From: Rhizobiales bacterium UBA1912
GTDB taxonomy: Bacteria; Pseudomonadota; Alphaproteobacteria; Rhizobiales; Devosiaceae
Length of the DNA stretch: 64,000 bases
NCBI GenBank assembly: GCA_002337455.1
Contig: DDGC01000004.1
Coordinates: 209,616-273,615 of the forward strand
Direction: 5' to 3'
Of this stretch, positions 34,018-43,034 are shown piece by piece. Position numbers and translations under genes: made by a program. Position 1 is the first letter of the stretch. Each line of letters starts with the position of its first letter. Below the pieces are notes generated by a model. The model was not told the origin of the DNA. It made no database searches and saw only the letters and a program-made list of their open reading frames with translations.

Positions 34018-35001
34018 ATGATGAATGCTCTGCGCACCACCATTCTGCTTGCCGGCATGACCGCGCTGTTCATGGGCGTTGGCTATATGATCGGCGGCAC
34101 GGGCGGCATGGCCCTGGCCTTCCTGTTCGCTCTGGGCACCAACGCCTTTGCGTACTGGAATTCGGACAAGATGGTTCTCTCGATGCAAGGCGCCAAGGAG
34201 ATCGATCCGCGCTCAGCGCCCGAGCTTTACCAGATGACCCAGCGGCTGGCCGACAATGCCGGTCTGCCCATGCCAAAGCTCTATCTCATCGCAACCGACC
34301 AGCCCAACGCATTCGCCACGGGCCGCAGCCCGGACAAGGGTGTGGTCGCCGTCTCCTCGGGTCTCGTCAAATATCTCGACAGCCGTGAGGTTGCCGCGGT
34401 GATCGCGCACGAATTGGCGCATATCAAAAACCGCGACACGCTGACCATGACGGTCACCGCGACGCTGGCCGGTGCCATTTCCATGCTGGCCCAGTTCGGC
34501 CTGTTCTTTGGCGGCAGCCGCGACAACAACAATCCGCTCGGGTTTGTGGGCGTCATCGCCATGGTCATTCTCGCCCCAATCGCGGCCATGCTCGTGCAGA
34601 TGGCGGTTTCGCGCACCCGCGAATACGAAGCCGACAAGGACGGTGCAGAAATCTGCGGTGATCCCATGGCGCTCGCCACGGCGCTCGAAAAGATCTCCTC
34701 GCTCTCAAAGCGTACAGTCAACGAGGCCGCGGAACGCGCTCCCGCCATGGCGCATATGTATATTTCCAATCCGCTGTCGGGCGCCCGGATGGACAACCTC
34801 TTTTCCACACACCCCAATGTCGAAAATCGCATTGCAGCGCTTTCGCAGATGGCGTCGAGTGTGCGTGGCGGTGGTGGTGGTCAAACGCCGCGCCAGAGGG
34901 TAAACCCCATCGAGGCCAATGTCCGGCCCGGTCAGAGCTGGCGCACGCCCGGCACGCGGCCGCGCCCGGATGATGGCAAACCGTCGGGTCCCTGGGGATA
35001 G
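34018..35001 (+). CDS. htpX: membrane zinc protease HtpX
   Basis: 327 residues. M48-family endopeptidase of the inner membrane that degrades misfolded membrane proteins. Two N-terminal helices (about 5-45), the zinc motif HELAH (131-135) in 'AAVIAHELAHIKNRDT', two more helices (about 145-200) and 'TREYEADKDGAEICGDP' with the third ligand Glu. The C-terminal 35 residues are Gly/Pro/Arg-rich and exceed the E. coli protein. Two adjacent ATG codons could start it. It precedes rsmB by 10 bases, likely one transcript. Confidence 0.96.
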   Translation: MMNALRTTILLAGMTALFMGVGYMIGGTGGMALAFLFALGTNAFAYWNSDKMVLSMQGAKEIDPRSAPELYQMTQRLADNAGLPMPKLYLIATDQPNAFATGRSPDKGVVAVSSGLVKYLDSREVAAVIAHELAHIKNRDTLTMTVTATLAGAISMLAQFGLFFGGSRDNNNPLGFVGVIAMVILAPIAAMLVQMAVSRTREYEADKDGAEICGDPMALATALEKISSLSKRTVNEAAERAPAMAHMYISNPLSGARMDNLFSTHPNVENRIAALSQMASSVRGGGGGQTPRQRVNPIEANVRPGQSWRTPGTRPRPDDGKPSGPWG

Positions 35002-35011
35002 GTAATAGCGT

Positions 35012-36319
35012 TTGAACGAGAAACACGATCTGCCCGGCCTCAAGCTTCGGCTTGAGGCCGCTTTTCATCTCAAATCCGTGCTGGAGGGCAAGCCGTTCGC
35101 CCCCATCGCGCCGGACCGGCTGGCCGAAAGCCGCGACCGGGCGCTGGCCAACCGCATGGTCACCACCGCCCTGCGCCGCAACGGCCAGATCGATGCCGTG
35201 TTCAAAGAGGTGCTCGCCAAAGGCGTTCCCCAGCGGGCTGGTATTCTCGAAGCTGTGCTGCGCATCGCTGTTACGCAATTGCTGTGGCTCGACGACATTC
35301 CAGCTCATTCGGCCATCCATCTGGGTGTGGAATCGGCGCGGGCCGACAAGCGGGCCGGGCGGTTCGACAAGCTGGTCAATGGCGTCCTGCGCTCGGTCCA
35401 GCGCCAGACCGACCAATTCAAGGCTCTGAGCAACGACACCCTCATTCCGGCCTGGCTGGCATCGCAATGGAGCAAGTCCCACGGCGCAGACACTGTGGCG
35501 CGGTTTGCTGAAATCCTCGTTCAATCGCCGCCACTCGATCTTACTCTGAAAGCTGCCGACCCTGATCTGATCGCCGCGTTGGGCGGCCAGCTCGTGCTCG
35601 GCCCCAGCGTGCGGGTGGCGGAGCGCGATGCGGCGGTGGCCGATCTGCCCGGCTTTGCCGAGGGCAAATGGTGGGTGCAGGACGTGTCCGCCACCCTTCC
35701 CGCCCGGCTTTTGAACGCTGCGGCAGGCGAAAAGATTCTCGACCTCTGCGCCGCACCGGGCGGCAAGACGGCGCAATTGGCTTCGGCGGGTGCCGAAGTC
35801 ACGGCGCTCGATATTTCCGCCGATCGCATGGAGCGGGTACGGGCCAATCTTTCCCGGTTGCATCTCGACGCGGAAATCGTTGTCGCCGACGCCCTCAAGT
35901 ACACGCCCGGCCCGGTGTTCGATGCAGTGCTGCTCGACGCGCCCTGTTCGGCCACCGGCACCTTCCGGCGCCACCCCGAAGTGCTGCTGCACCGCAACGC
36001 AGAGGGCATTGCGGAGCGCGTAACGCTGCAACGCAAGATGTTGGCGCACGCCGCCTCGCTCCTCAAGCCGGGCGGGCGGCTGGTCTATTGCGTGTGCTCG
36101 CTCGAAACCGCCGAGGGCGAAGACCAGATCGGGTGGGTGCAAAAGGCGCTGCCGGACCTCGAGCTGGTTCCTGTCGATGCAGATGAGCTCGATGGCTGGG
36201 GTACGCCCCTCACGCCCGAAGGGGCGGTGCGGCTCACCCCGGCCATGACCCTGCCGGGCAATATCGCTGGCGGGCTCGACGGTTTTTTCATTGCCCGCTT
36301 CGTCAAAAAGCCGGCCTGA
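35012..36319 (+). CDS. rsmB: 16S rRNA (cytosine967-C5)-methyltransferase RsmB
   Basis: 435 residues. An N-terminal NusB-like RNA-binding domain (about 15-140) precedes the SAM-dependent methyltransferase domain: motif I 'LDLCAAPGGKTAQLASAG', then 'VLLDAPCSATGTFRRHPE' with one Cys and 'LVYCVCSLETAEGE' with the other, the two catalytic Cys of m5C enzymes. The start is TTG with AGGTAA upstream; no ATG near by gives the full NusB domain. It follows htpX closely. Confidence 0.94.
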   Translation: MNEKHDLPGLKLRLEAAFHLKSVLEGKPFAPIAPDRLAESRDRALANRMVTTALRRNGQIDAVFKEVLAKGVPQRAGILEAVLRIAVTQLLWLDDIPAHSAIHLGVESARADKRAGRFDKLVNGVLRSVQRQTDQFKALSNDTLIPAWLASQWSKSHGADTVARFAEILVQSPPLDLTLKAADPDLIAALGGQLVLGPSVRVAERDAAVADLPGFAEGKWWVQDVSATLPARLLNAAAGEKILDLCAAPGGKTAQLASAGAEVTALDISADRMERVRANLSRLHLDAEIVVADALKYTPGPVFDAVLLDAPCSATGTFRRHPEVLLHRNAEGIAERVTLQRKMLAHAASLLKPGGRLVYCVCSLETAEGEDQIGWVQKALPDLELVPVDADELDGWGTPLTPEGAVRLTPAMTLPGNIAGGLDGFFIARFVKKPA

Positions 36320-36397
36320 GTAGTGCAAACAGCGTCGGGCGGTCTGTGGTTAACGCAAAGTTGATGCTACGATCTGACCCGCGATTAGGGTTCAGGT

Positions 36398-38050
36398 ATG
36401 GGCGTGTTTGAAGTTTTGCGTTTCGGTCTCAAGCGAGGCGGCATGGGTATTGCCGACCGGTGCGTGACCCATCCTCTGTTTTCGTGGACGTGGTCGGGCG
36501 CCAGTGAAATCCGCTTCGTGCCCCGCCTTGCCGAATTCCGTCCCGCCGATGCCCAGACCATTGTCGAGATGATGGAGGGCCAGTACCTGCTCGCGGGCCG
36601 CATGGTGGAAACCGGCGGGGCGTCGCCTTTCGCCATCGAAAGCGATTTCGATGACTGGTTTGCCGATCTGCACGGCTTTGGCTGGCTGCGACATTTTTCC
36701 GCCGTTACCGATCCCGGCCAGCGCGCCTTTGCGCGCACGCTGGCGCTCGACTGGATCGCCCGGTTCGGCGAGTTCGATACCGAAGCGTGGGATCTGTTCA
36801 TCACCGCCCGGCGCGTGCTCAACTGGCTCAAAGCGCTTTCGCTGCTGTTCGAGGGCGCCACGCCCGATCAAGGCCGGGCAATCCTGCGCTCGCTCTCGAT
36901 ACAGGTCCAATCGCTCAAGGTGCGTGCGCAGCTTGTTTACGGCCCGGTCACGCGGCTCATGGTGGAGATCGCGCTGGTTGGCGCGGCGCTGAGCGAAAGC
37001 GAGGAAGCCAAGGATCTCGAAATCCACGTCGGCAGGCTGCAAGCGCTGCTTGAAACCGTGCTCGACGATGATGGTCTGGTCAAAAGCCGCAACCCGTTCA
37101 CCCAGATCCAGATCCTTTCTGAAATCATCCCGGTCAATCAGGCCCTCGGCCAGCGACATGGCCACATGTCGGCTGCTATCGGCCTGCGGATCGAAGCCAT
37201 GCACCGGGCGCTCGAAAAGCTTGTGCTGGGCACGCGCGAACCGGTCTATGCCAATGGCTGCGGCCAGGTGCCGGTCGAACTGGTTCTGGCCATTACCGCC
37301 CAATCGGGCGTGCGCAGTTCGGGCTCGGGCCTGTGCGGCGGCTACGGCATTCTGGTTGATGGTCCGGGCAAGCTGATCGCCGATTCAGGGCTGGTGCCGC
37401 CGCTGGCCTTTGCCCGCGATGCCCATGCGGGTGGGCTGAGCTTTGAATACGCCTGCGGGTCGACGCTGGTGGTGGGCAATTGCGGACCCGCTCCCGCCGG
37501 GCTACCCGACAGCGGCAATCTGTTCCGCCACACATCGGCCCACAGCGCCCCGACCATCGATGATATGTCGAGCGCAAAGATCGGGGGCGGCGCGATGGCG
37601 GGCGATGCGCTGCGCCGCCGCGGTCCCGAACCGATCATGACCATCGACGGGGCGGAAAATACGCTGGAGCTTACCACCGGCGCTTATCGCGATCGCTACG
37701 GCCTCGACATTGTCCGGCGCCTCACTCTGATGGGCGGCGGGCAGACGCTGGTGGGACAGGACCGTTTCGTTTCTATGGGAAACCGGACCCGCCAGCAGGG
37801 CAGCTTCACCATCCGCTTTCACCTCGCCCCCGGCGTTGCGCTGGAGCGCTCGAGCGGGGAGGCGCTTTTCCGGCTCACCTATCGCAATGGCGAGGTCTGG
37901 GCGTTCCTCTGGGAGGGCGCCGAGGCCGATATCGATGACAGCGTGCGCCATTCGGCCCATTTCGGGCTCAACCGCACGCGGCAGATCGTCCTGCACGGCC
38001 CCGCGCGGGCCGATACCGATGTCGCCTGGGTGTTCACGCGGCAAAGCTGA
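36398..38050 (+). CDS. heparinase II/III-like protein
   Basis: 550 residues. Helical N-terminal half and a C-terminal 'Heparinase II/III-like' beta-sandwich, recognised by 'HRTSAHSAPTIDDMSSAKIG'-type segment ('LFRHTSAHSAPTIDD') and 'AYRDRYGLDIVRRLTLMGGG'. Such proteins beside rsmB and purH are conserved in Hyphomicrobiales; polysaccharide cleavage has not been shown. No signal peptide is visible, which argues against an extracellular lyase. The sequence TTAACGCAAAGTTGA, one mismatch from a CtrA box, lies 34 bases before the ATG. Confidence 0.88.
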   Translation: MGVFEVLRFGLKRGGMGIADRCVTHPLFSWTWSGASEIRFVPRLAEFRPADAQTIVEMMEGQYLLAGRMVETGGASPFAIESDFDDWFADLHGFGWLRHFSAVTDPGQRAFARTLALDWIARFGEFDTEAWDLFITARRVLNWLKALSLLFEGATPDQGRAILRSLSIQVQSLKVRAQLVYGPVTRLMVEIALVGAALSESEEAKDLEIHVGRLQALLETVLDDDGLVKSRNPFTQIQILSEIIPVNQALGQRHGHMSAAIGLRIEAMHRALEKLVLGTREPVYANGCGQVPVELVLAITAQSGVRSSGSGLCGGYGILVDGPGKLIADSGLVPPLAFARDAHAGGLSFEYACGSTLVVGNCGPAPAGLPDSGNLFRHTSAHSAPTIDDMSSAKIGGGAMAGDALRRRGPEPIMTIDGAENTLELTTGAYRDRYGLDIVRRLTLMGGGQTLVGQDRFVSMGNRTRQQGSFTIRFHLAPGVALERSSGEALFRLTYRNGEVWAFLWEGAEADIDDSVRHSAHFGLNRTRQIVLHGPARADTDVAWVFTRQS

Positions 38051-38136
38051 CGGGCTTTCCCTGTTCCCGTTCGGGAAAAACCGTGATAGGCCCGCGCCCA
38101 TCTTTCCCCGATCAACAGACAAGTGCAGGACTTCCC

Positions 38137-39729
38137 ATGGCTCAGGCGGGCGCAACCAAGGTCAAAAGGGCGCTGCTTTCGGTCTCCGACAAGACCGGGA
38201 TCATCGAATTTGCAACCTCTCTGGTCGCGCTCGGCGTCGAGATCGTTTCGACCGGCGGCACCCGCAAGGCCCTGGCCGAGGCCGGGCTGCCGGTGATCGA
38301 TATTTCCGAAGTCACCGGCTTTCCCGAAATCATGGACGGGCGGGTCAAGACGCTCCACCCCAAGGTCCATGGCGGGTTGCTCGGCATTCGCGGCAATGAC
38401 GCGCACAAATCGGCAATGCGCATCCACGACATTTCGCCCATCGATCTGCTGGTGGTGAACCTTTATCCGTTCGCAAAGACCGTCGCCAAAGGCGGCGATT
38501 ATGACGAAGTGATCGAAAATATCGACATCGGCGGTCCCGCCATGATCCGCGCCGCCGCCAAGAACCATGGCGATGTGACGGTCATCGTCGATCCCGACGA
38601 CTATGCCGACGTCCTGGCAGCGCTCAAGGAGCGCGGCGAAGTCGCCTATGACGCGCGCCAGAAATATGCGGCCAAGGCCTATGCCCGCACCGCCGCCTAT
38701 GATGCCGGGGTTTCCAACTGGTTCGCAAAGACCCTCGACCTGCCCGATCTTACCTGGCGCTGTTTTGCGGGCAAATTGCGCGAAGTGATGCGCTACGGTG
38801 AAAACCCGCACCAGTGGGCGGCGTTTTATGCAGATGGCTCAAACCGCCCCGGCGTCGCCACCGCCACGCAGATCCAGGGCAAGCAGCTTTCGTTCAACAA
38901 CATCAACGACACCGACGCCGCGTTCGAGCTGGTCGCCGAGTTCGATCCTGAAAAGTCGGCCGCCGTCGCCATCATCAAGCACGCCAATCCGTGCGGGGTG
39001 GGTCAGGGCAGGACGCTCACAGAGGCCTATCTCTCGGCACTCAAATGCGATCCCGTTTCGGCTTTCGGCGGCATCGTGGCCCTCAACCGCCCGCTCGATG
39101 AGGATGCAGCAAAAGAGATCGTCAAACTCTTTACCGAAGTCATCATCGCCCCGGGCGCCAGCGACGACGCCATCGCGATCATCGAAGCCAAGAAAAACCT
39201 GCGCCTGCTGGTTACCGACGATCTGCCCGACGCCAAGGCCGAAGGGCTCACCGTTCGTTCCGTGGCCGGCGGCCTTCTGGTCCAGACGCGCGACAATCAG
39301 AACGCCGATGATTGCGAACTCAAGGTGGTAACGCAACGCGCGCCCACCGAAACCGAAATGGCCGACCTCATGGTCGCCGCCAAGGTCGCCAAGCACGTCA
39401 AGTCCAACGCCATCGTCTATGTCAAGGACAGAGCCACCGTCGGCATCGGGGCGGGGCAGATGAGCCGCGTCGATTCGGCCCGCATCGCGCACAAGAAATC
39501 AAAGGACGCCGCCAAGGCCGCCAAGGAAAAGGGCGCTTTGACCGAAGGCTCGGTCGTTGCCTCGGACGCCTTCTTCCCGTTCGCTGACGGCCTCGAAGCG
39601 TTGGTTGAAGCGGGCGCCACGGCCGTCATCCAGCCGGGCGGATCGGTCCGAGACGAAGAGGTCATCGCCGCCGCCGACAAGGCCGGGCTGGCCATGGTCT
39701 TCACCGGCATGCGGCATTTCAGGCACTAA
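38137..39729 (+). CDS. purH: AICAR transformylase / IMP cyclohydrolase
   Basis: 530 residues, bifunctional, performing the last two steps to IMP. The N-terminal MGS-like cyclohydrolase domain shows 'LLSVSDKTGIIEFATSLV', 'STGGTRKALAEAGLPV' and 'GRVKTLHPKVHGGLLG'; the C-terminal formyltransferase has 'IKHANPCGVGQG' and ends 'DEEVIAAADKAGLAMVFTG'. The ATG at 38137 gives the family N-terminus. The last gene of the htpX-rsmB-heparinase-purH stretch, followed by a long inverted repeat. Confidence 0.97.
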   Translation: MAQAGATKVKRALLSVSDKTGIIEFATSLVALGVEIVSTGGTRKALAEAGLPVIDISEVTGFPEIMDGRVKTLHPKVHGGLLGIRGNDAHKSAMRIHDISPIDLLVVNLYPFAKTVAKGGDYDEVIENIDIGGPAMIRAAAKNHGDVTVIVDPDDYADVLAALKERGEVAYDARQKYAAKAYARTAAYDAGVSNWFAKTLDLPDLTWRCFAGKLREVMRYGENPHQWAAFYADGSNRPGVATATQIQGKQLSFNNINDTDAAFELVAEFDPEKSAAVAIIKHANPCGVGQGRTLTEAYLSALKCDPVSAFGGIVALNRPLDEDAAKEIVKLFTEVIIAPGASDDAIAIIEAKKNLRLLVTDDLPDAKAEGLTVRSVAGGLLVQTRDNQNADDCELKVVTQRAPTETEMADLMVAAKVAKHVKSNAIVYVKDRATVGIGAGQMSRVDSARIAHKKSKDAAKAAKEKGALTEGSVVASDAFFPFADGLEALVEAGATAVIQPGGSVRDEEVIAAADKAGLAMVFTGMRHFRH

Positions 39730-39740
39730 TTTGGCCTCAC

Positions 39741-39797
39741 GGGCCGCACCGCGAAAACCATGACGGGCTAAGACCGCCCTATGGTTTTCGCTGGCCC
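39741..39797. repeat. long nested inverted repeat after purH
   Basis: GGGCC ... GCGAAAACCAT ... GGGC ... GCCC ... ATGGTTTTCGC ... GGCCC: three nested complementary arm pairs including an exact 11-bp pair, in 57 bases. No T-run follows on either strand. It may be a REP-like element or a 3' stabilising hairpin between the convergent purH and deoD genes. Confidence 0.6.
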
Positions 39798-39892
39798 TCC
39801 GGCGGGGCGGCGAACGATCGCCGGGGTCCTCAGCTTCGCTTCGTCCGGCCTCACTCACGCTGAAAAGCCAGCCGAGCGCTGCCCCGTCCTAA

Positions 39893-39939
39893 CCCTCGCC
39901 CCTCGGGGGAGAGGGTGCCCGGCAGGGCGGTGAGGGGGC
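39893..39939. repeat. dispersed palindromic repeat, family B, copy 1
   Basis: CCCTCGCCCCTCGGGGGAGAGGG followed by a spacer and TGAGGGGGC. The same plan occurs twice in opposite orientation at 49621-49768. Located just past the deoD stop. Confidence 0.65.
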
Positions 39940-39950
39940 GTTCCTCTCCC

Positions 39951-40661
39951 TTAAGCCCCCACCGCCACGTCCAGCGCTATCTCCACCATATCTTTCAGCG
40001 ATGTCTGGCGCGCCTCGGCGTCGATCTCGTCTCCGGTAATCAGGCAGTCGGTCATCGTGCAGATGGTCAGCGCCTTGGCGCCAAACCGCGCCGCCAGCGT
40101 ATAGAGCGTCGCCGCTTCCATTTCGACGCCCAGCACGCCGTGCTCGATGAGCTTGCCATAAGCCTCGAGCCCGGACGGGTGATAGAAGATGTCGGAGGAA
40201 ACGATGCCGCCCACATGCACGGTCTTGCCGCGGGCCCGCGCCGCGTCGTCGGCGGCACGCAGCAGGCCGAAATCGGCAGCCGGCGCGTAATTGTAATTGC
40301 CGAACGCCCCTTTGACGATCGTCGAATCGGTGGCGGCGGAGGCCCCGATCACCACGTCGCGCACCTTGACCCTGGTGTTCAGGCCGCCGCAGGTGCCCAC
40401 CCGCACCATGGTCTTGACGCCATAGGTGTTCAAAAGCTCGTGGACATAGATGGCGGTGGAGGGCTGGCCCATCCCCGTCGCCTGCACCGAAACCGGCTTG
40501 CCGTTCCAGGTGCCGGTAAAGCCCAGGCAGTTGCGCACCGAATTGACCAGCTTTGCATCATCGAGAAACGTCTCGGCAATCCATTTGGCGCGCAGGGGAT
40601 CGCCGGGCAGCAGCACAGCTTCCGCGTAATCGCCGGGGTTGGCATGGTTGTGCGGAGTCAT
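39951..40661 (-). CDS. deoD: purine-nucleoside phosphorylase, DeoD type
   Basis: 236 residues, the trimeric-unit size of hexameric DeoD enzymes, which split purine nucleosides with phosphate. Motifs: 'VLLPGDPLRAKWIAE', 'QATGMGQPSTAIYVHEL', 'RVGTCGGLN' and 'GVLGVEMEAATLYTLAARFG' with the ribose-binding Met-Glu. Near purH, so salvage and de novo purine genes are neighbours but on opposite strands. It is divergent from leuD with about 175 bases between. Confidence 0.95.
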   Translation of the reverse strand: MTPHNHANPGDYAEAVLLPGDPLRAKWIAETFLDDAKLVNSVRNCLGFTGTWNGKPVSVQATGMGQPSTAIYVHELLNTYGVKTMVRVGTCGGLNTRVKVRDVVIGASAATDSTIVKGAFGNYNYAPAADFGLLRAADDAARARGKTVHVGGIVSSDIFYHPSGLEAYGKLIEHGVLGVEMEAATLYTLAARFGAKALTICTMTDCLITGDEIDAEARQTSLKDMVEIALDVAVGA

Positions 40662-40777
40662 CTTTTATCCTTTGGTCAAAAATCTGGCGCGCACCATACT
40701 TTGCAGCTTTGGCCCGCGCAATGGCCCGAGCCTGCTTGGCAAGCGCGTGCGATTGCATTAGAGACAGGACAGGAAAT

Positions 40778-40793
40778 CGTACCGCCGGGTACG
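40778..40793 (+). promoter_or_regulatory. inverted repeat upstream of leuD (shared with leuC)
   Basis: CGTACC GCCG GGTACG: 6-bp arms (extended by a T-G pair) with a 4-nt loop, 43 bases before the leuD start. It is almost the same as the element before leuC (9976-9993), and both have TTG directly after GTACGG on the plus strand. Confidence 0.5.
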
Positions 40794-40836
40794 GTTGCGC
40801 AATGCGCGACACTCCGGCTTCTGTGGAGATACAGTC

Positions 40837-41442
40837 ATGGACAAGTTCACGACATTGACCGGCGTTGCCGCGCCGCTGCCGATCATCAATATCGACACCG
40901 ACATGATCATCCCCAAACAGTACCTCAAGACCATCAAGCGCACGGGTCTGGGCTCGGCGCTGTTTGCCGAGATGCGCTTTAACGAGGATGGCAGCGAAAA
41001 GCCCGAGTTTGTGCTCAACAAGCCGGGCTATCGCGATGCGAAAATTGTTGTGGCCGGTGACAATTTCGGCTGCGGCTCGTCGCGCGAACACGCGCCCTGG
41101 GCGCTGCTCGATTTCGGCATCCGCTGTGTGATCTCCACCAGCTTCGCCGATATCTTTTACAACAACTGCTTCAAGAACGGCATCCTGCCCGTCGTGGTCA
41201 CGCCCGAGCAGCTTGAAATGCTGCTCGATGACGCCGATCGCGGCTCTAACGCCACGCTCACTGTCGATCTGGAAAACCAGACGATTTCCGGCCCGGATGG
41301 CGGCACTATCGCTTTCGATATCGATCCTGGCCGCAAGCAGATCCTGCTCGAAGGGCTCGATGATATCGCCATGACCCTCCAGAAGGATGAAACCATCGGC
41401 GGGTTCGAGACCAAGATGGCCGAGAACCGCCCCTGGGTCTAA
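40837..41442 (+). CDS. leuD: 3-isopropylmalate dehydratase small subunit
   Basis: 201 residues, the partner of LeuC. Typical segments are 'NIDTDMIIPKQYLKTIKRTGLG', the 'GDNFGCGSSREHAPWAL' swivel-domain substrate loop and 'CVISTSFADIFYNNCFKNGILPV'. The ATG at 40837 follows GGAGA. It heads a plus-strand group leuD-GNAT-leuB in which the acetyltransferase is an unusual insertion. leuC lies far away on the other strand. Confidence 0.97.
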   Translation: MDKFTTLTGVAAPLPIINIDTDMIIPKQYLKTIKRTGLGSALFAEMRFNEDGSEKPEFVLNKPGYRDAKIVVAGDNFGCGSSREHAPWALLDFGIRCVISTSFADIFYNNCFKNGILPVVVTPEQLEMLLDDADRGSNATLTVDLENQTISGPDGGTIAFDIDPGRKQILLEGLDDIAMTLQKDETIGGFETKMAENRPWV

Positions 41443-41484
41443 CCGCCAGGAAGCACCCAGTCACAAGACGAAGCACGGCGTGTG

Positions 41485-41940
41485 ATGACAGAAATCCGTC
41501 TGACACTGACCCCCAGCCAAGCCGATTCCGACGCTTTGGCCGAGATCATCCGGAATGCCAATGCCGCTGCAGGGTCCGGGCCTGAACGATATCAGCCTGT
41601 CGGTTTCCTGATTACCGATCAGGAAAGCGGCGCAACGATTGGCGGGCTGACGGGACAAGCCATGTTCGACTGGCTTTTCGTGCGGCTTCTGGCCGTTCCC
41701 GAGAGCCTGCGCGGTCAGGGCGTTGGCAGTCAATTGCTGGCGCGTGCCGAAGATTGGGCGAAAGAACGCGGGCTGACGGGCATGTGGCTCGACACCTTCG
41801 CCTTTGGTGCACCGGAATTTTACAAGGCCCACGGGTTTACCCAATTCGGCGCCATCGAGGATCATCCGGTCGGGTCCCGGCGCCATTTTTTCCTCAAGCG
41901 CCTTGATGCGCCTTCCTCCAACAGCGGTAGCTTTTCATGA
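41485..41940 (+). CDS. GNAT family N-acetyltransferase
   Basis: 151 residues with the GNAT acetyl-CoA loop 'RLLAVPESLRGQGVGSQLLARAEDWA' and 'DTFAFGAPEFYKAHGFTQFGAIEDHP' in the C-terminal half. The acceptor is unknown. It sits between leuD and leuB, and its stop overlaps the leuB start (ATGA), so it is translated with leuB although there is no obvious need for it in leucine synthesis. A GTG codon immediately before the ATG is an alternative start. Confidence 0.9.
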   Translation: MTEIRLTLTPSQADSDALAEIIRNANAAAGSGPERYQPVGFLITDQESGATIGGLTGQAMFDWLFVRLLAVPESLRGQGVGSQLLARAEDWAKERGLTGMWLDTFAFGAPEFYKAHGFTQFGAIEDHPVGSRRHFFLKRLDAPSSNSGSFS

Positions 41941-43031
41941 CGCAATCCCTCTTCCTACTCCCCGGCGACGGCATCGGCACCGAGATCATGGCCGAGGTCG
42001 AAAAGCTCATCGCCCATCTCAATGCCAGCGGCGCTACCGACTTCGCCTATGACTCAGGTCTGGTCGGCGGCTGCGCTTATGACGCACATGGGGTGGCGAT
42101 TTCCGAAGGGGATATGGAAAAGGCGCTGGCTGCCGATGCTGTGATCTTTGGCGCGGTCGGTGGGCCGAAATGGGATGACGTGCCCTATGATGTGCGCCCC
42201 GAGGCGGGCCTGTTGCGCCTGCGCAAGGATCTGGGCCTGTTTGCAAATCTGCGCCCCGCCATCTGCTATTCGGCGCTGGCCGATGCCTCCTCGCTCAAAA
42301 AGGAACTGGTCGAAGGGCTCGACATCCTGATCGTGCGCGAGTTGACCGGCGGAGTCTATTTCGGCGAGCCGAAAGAAATCACCGATCTTGGCAACGGTCA
42401 GAAACGCGCCATCGATACCCAGGTTTATGAAAGCTACGAAATCGATCGCATCGCGCGCGTTGCTTTCGACCTCGCCATGACGCGCGGCAAGAAGGTGCAT
42501 TCGGCCGACAAGAAGAACGTCATGAAGTCGGGCGTTCTCTGGGACGAAGTGGTCAAGCAGGCGGGCAAGGATTACCCCGAAATCGAGCTGCACCACATAT
42601 TGGCCGACAACGCCGCCATGCAGCTTGTGCGCAATCCCAAGCAGTTTGACGTGATGGTCACAGACAATCTGTTTGGCGATATTTTATCCGACGCGGCGGC
42701 CATGCTGACCGGCTCATTGGGTATGCTGCCCTCGGCCTCGCTCGGCGCGCCCGATCCCCAAACCGGCAAGCGCAAGGCGCTTTACGAACCCGTGCACGGC
42801 TCGGCCCCCGATATCGCCGGGCAGGGCGTTGCAAACCCCATCGCCATGTTCGCGTCCTTCGCCATGGCGCTGCGCTATTCGTTCGGCATGGTCGATCTGG
42901 CGACGAGACTGGAAGCCGCTATCTCCGATGTGCTCGACGAGGGCCTTCGGACTGGCGACATCATGCAGACCGGGGCCCGCAAGGTCACCACTTCCGAAAT
43001 GGGCGACGCGATCATCGCCAGGCTGGCGTAA
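41937..43031 (+). CDS. leuB: 3-isopropylmalate dehydrogenase
   Basis: 364 residues. It oxidises and decarboxylates 3-isopropylmalate to 2-ketoisocaproate with NAD+. Conserved: 'LLPGDGIGTEIMAEVEKL', 'VRELTGGVYFG', 'DKKNVMKSGVLW' and 'TDNLFGDILSDAAAMLTGSLGMLPSASLG', which carries the Mg2+ Asp residues. The start is fixed by the 4-base overlap with the acetyltransferase gene. Three bases separate it from the next gene. Confidence 0.97.
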   Translation: MTQSLFLLPGDGIGTEIMAEVEKLIAHLNASGATDFAYDSGLVGGCAYDAHGVAISEGDMEKALAADAVIFGAVGGPKWDDVPYDVRPEAGLLRLRKDLGLFANLRPAICYSALADASSLKKELVEGLDILIVRELTGGVYFGEPKEITDLGNGQKRAIDTQVYESYEIDRIARVAFDLAMTRGKKVHSADKKNVMKSGVLWDEVVKQAGKDYPEIELHHILADNAAMQLVRNPKQFDVMVTDNLFGDILSDAAAMLTGSLGMLPSASLGAPDPQTGKRKALYEPVHGSAPDIAGQGVANPIAMFASFAMALRYSFGMVDLATRLEAAISDVLDEGLRTGDIMQTGARKVTTSEMGDAIIARLA

Positions 43032-43034
43032 GAC

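Noticed and set aside
34718..36328. 536-codon open frame antisense to rsmB and the end of htpX
   Set aside because: Spans two real genes on the other strand and encodes low-quality sequence.
36350..36364. TTAACGCAAAGTTGA as a CtrA box before the heparinase-like gene
   Set aside because: One mismatch in the second half-site; half-sites are common enough that I do not list it as a separate regulatory feature.
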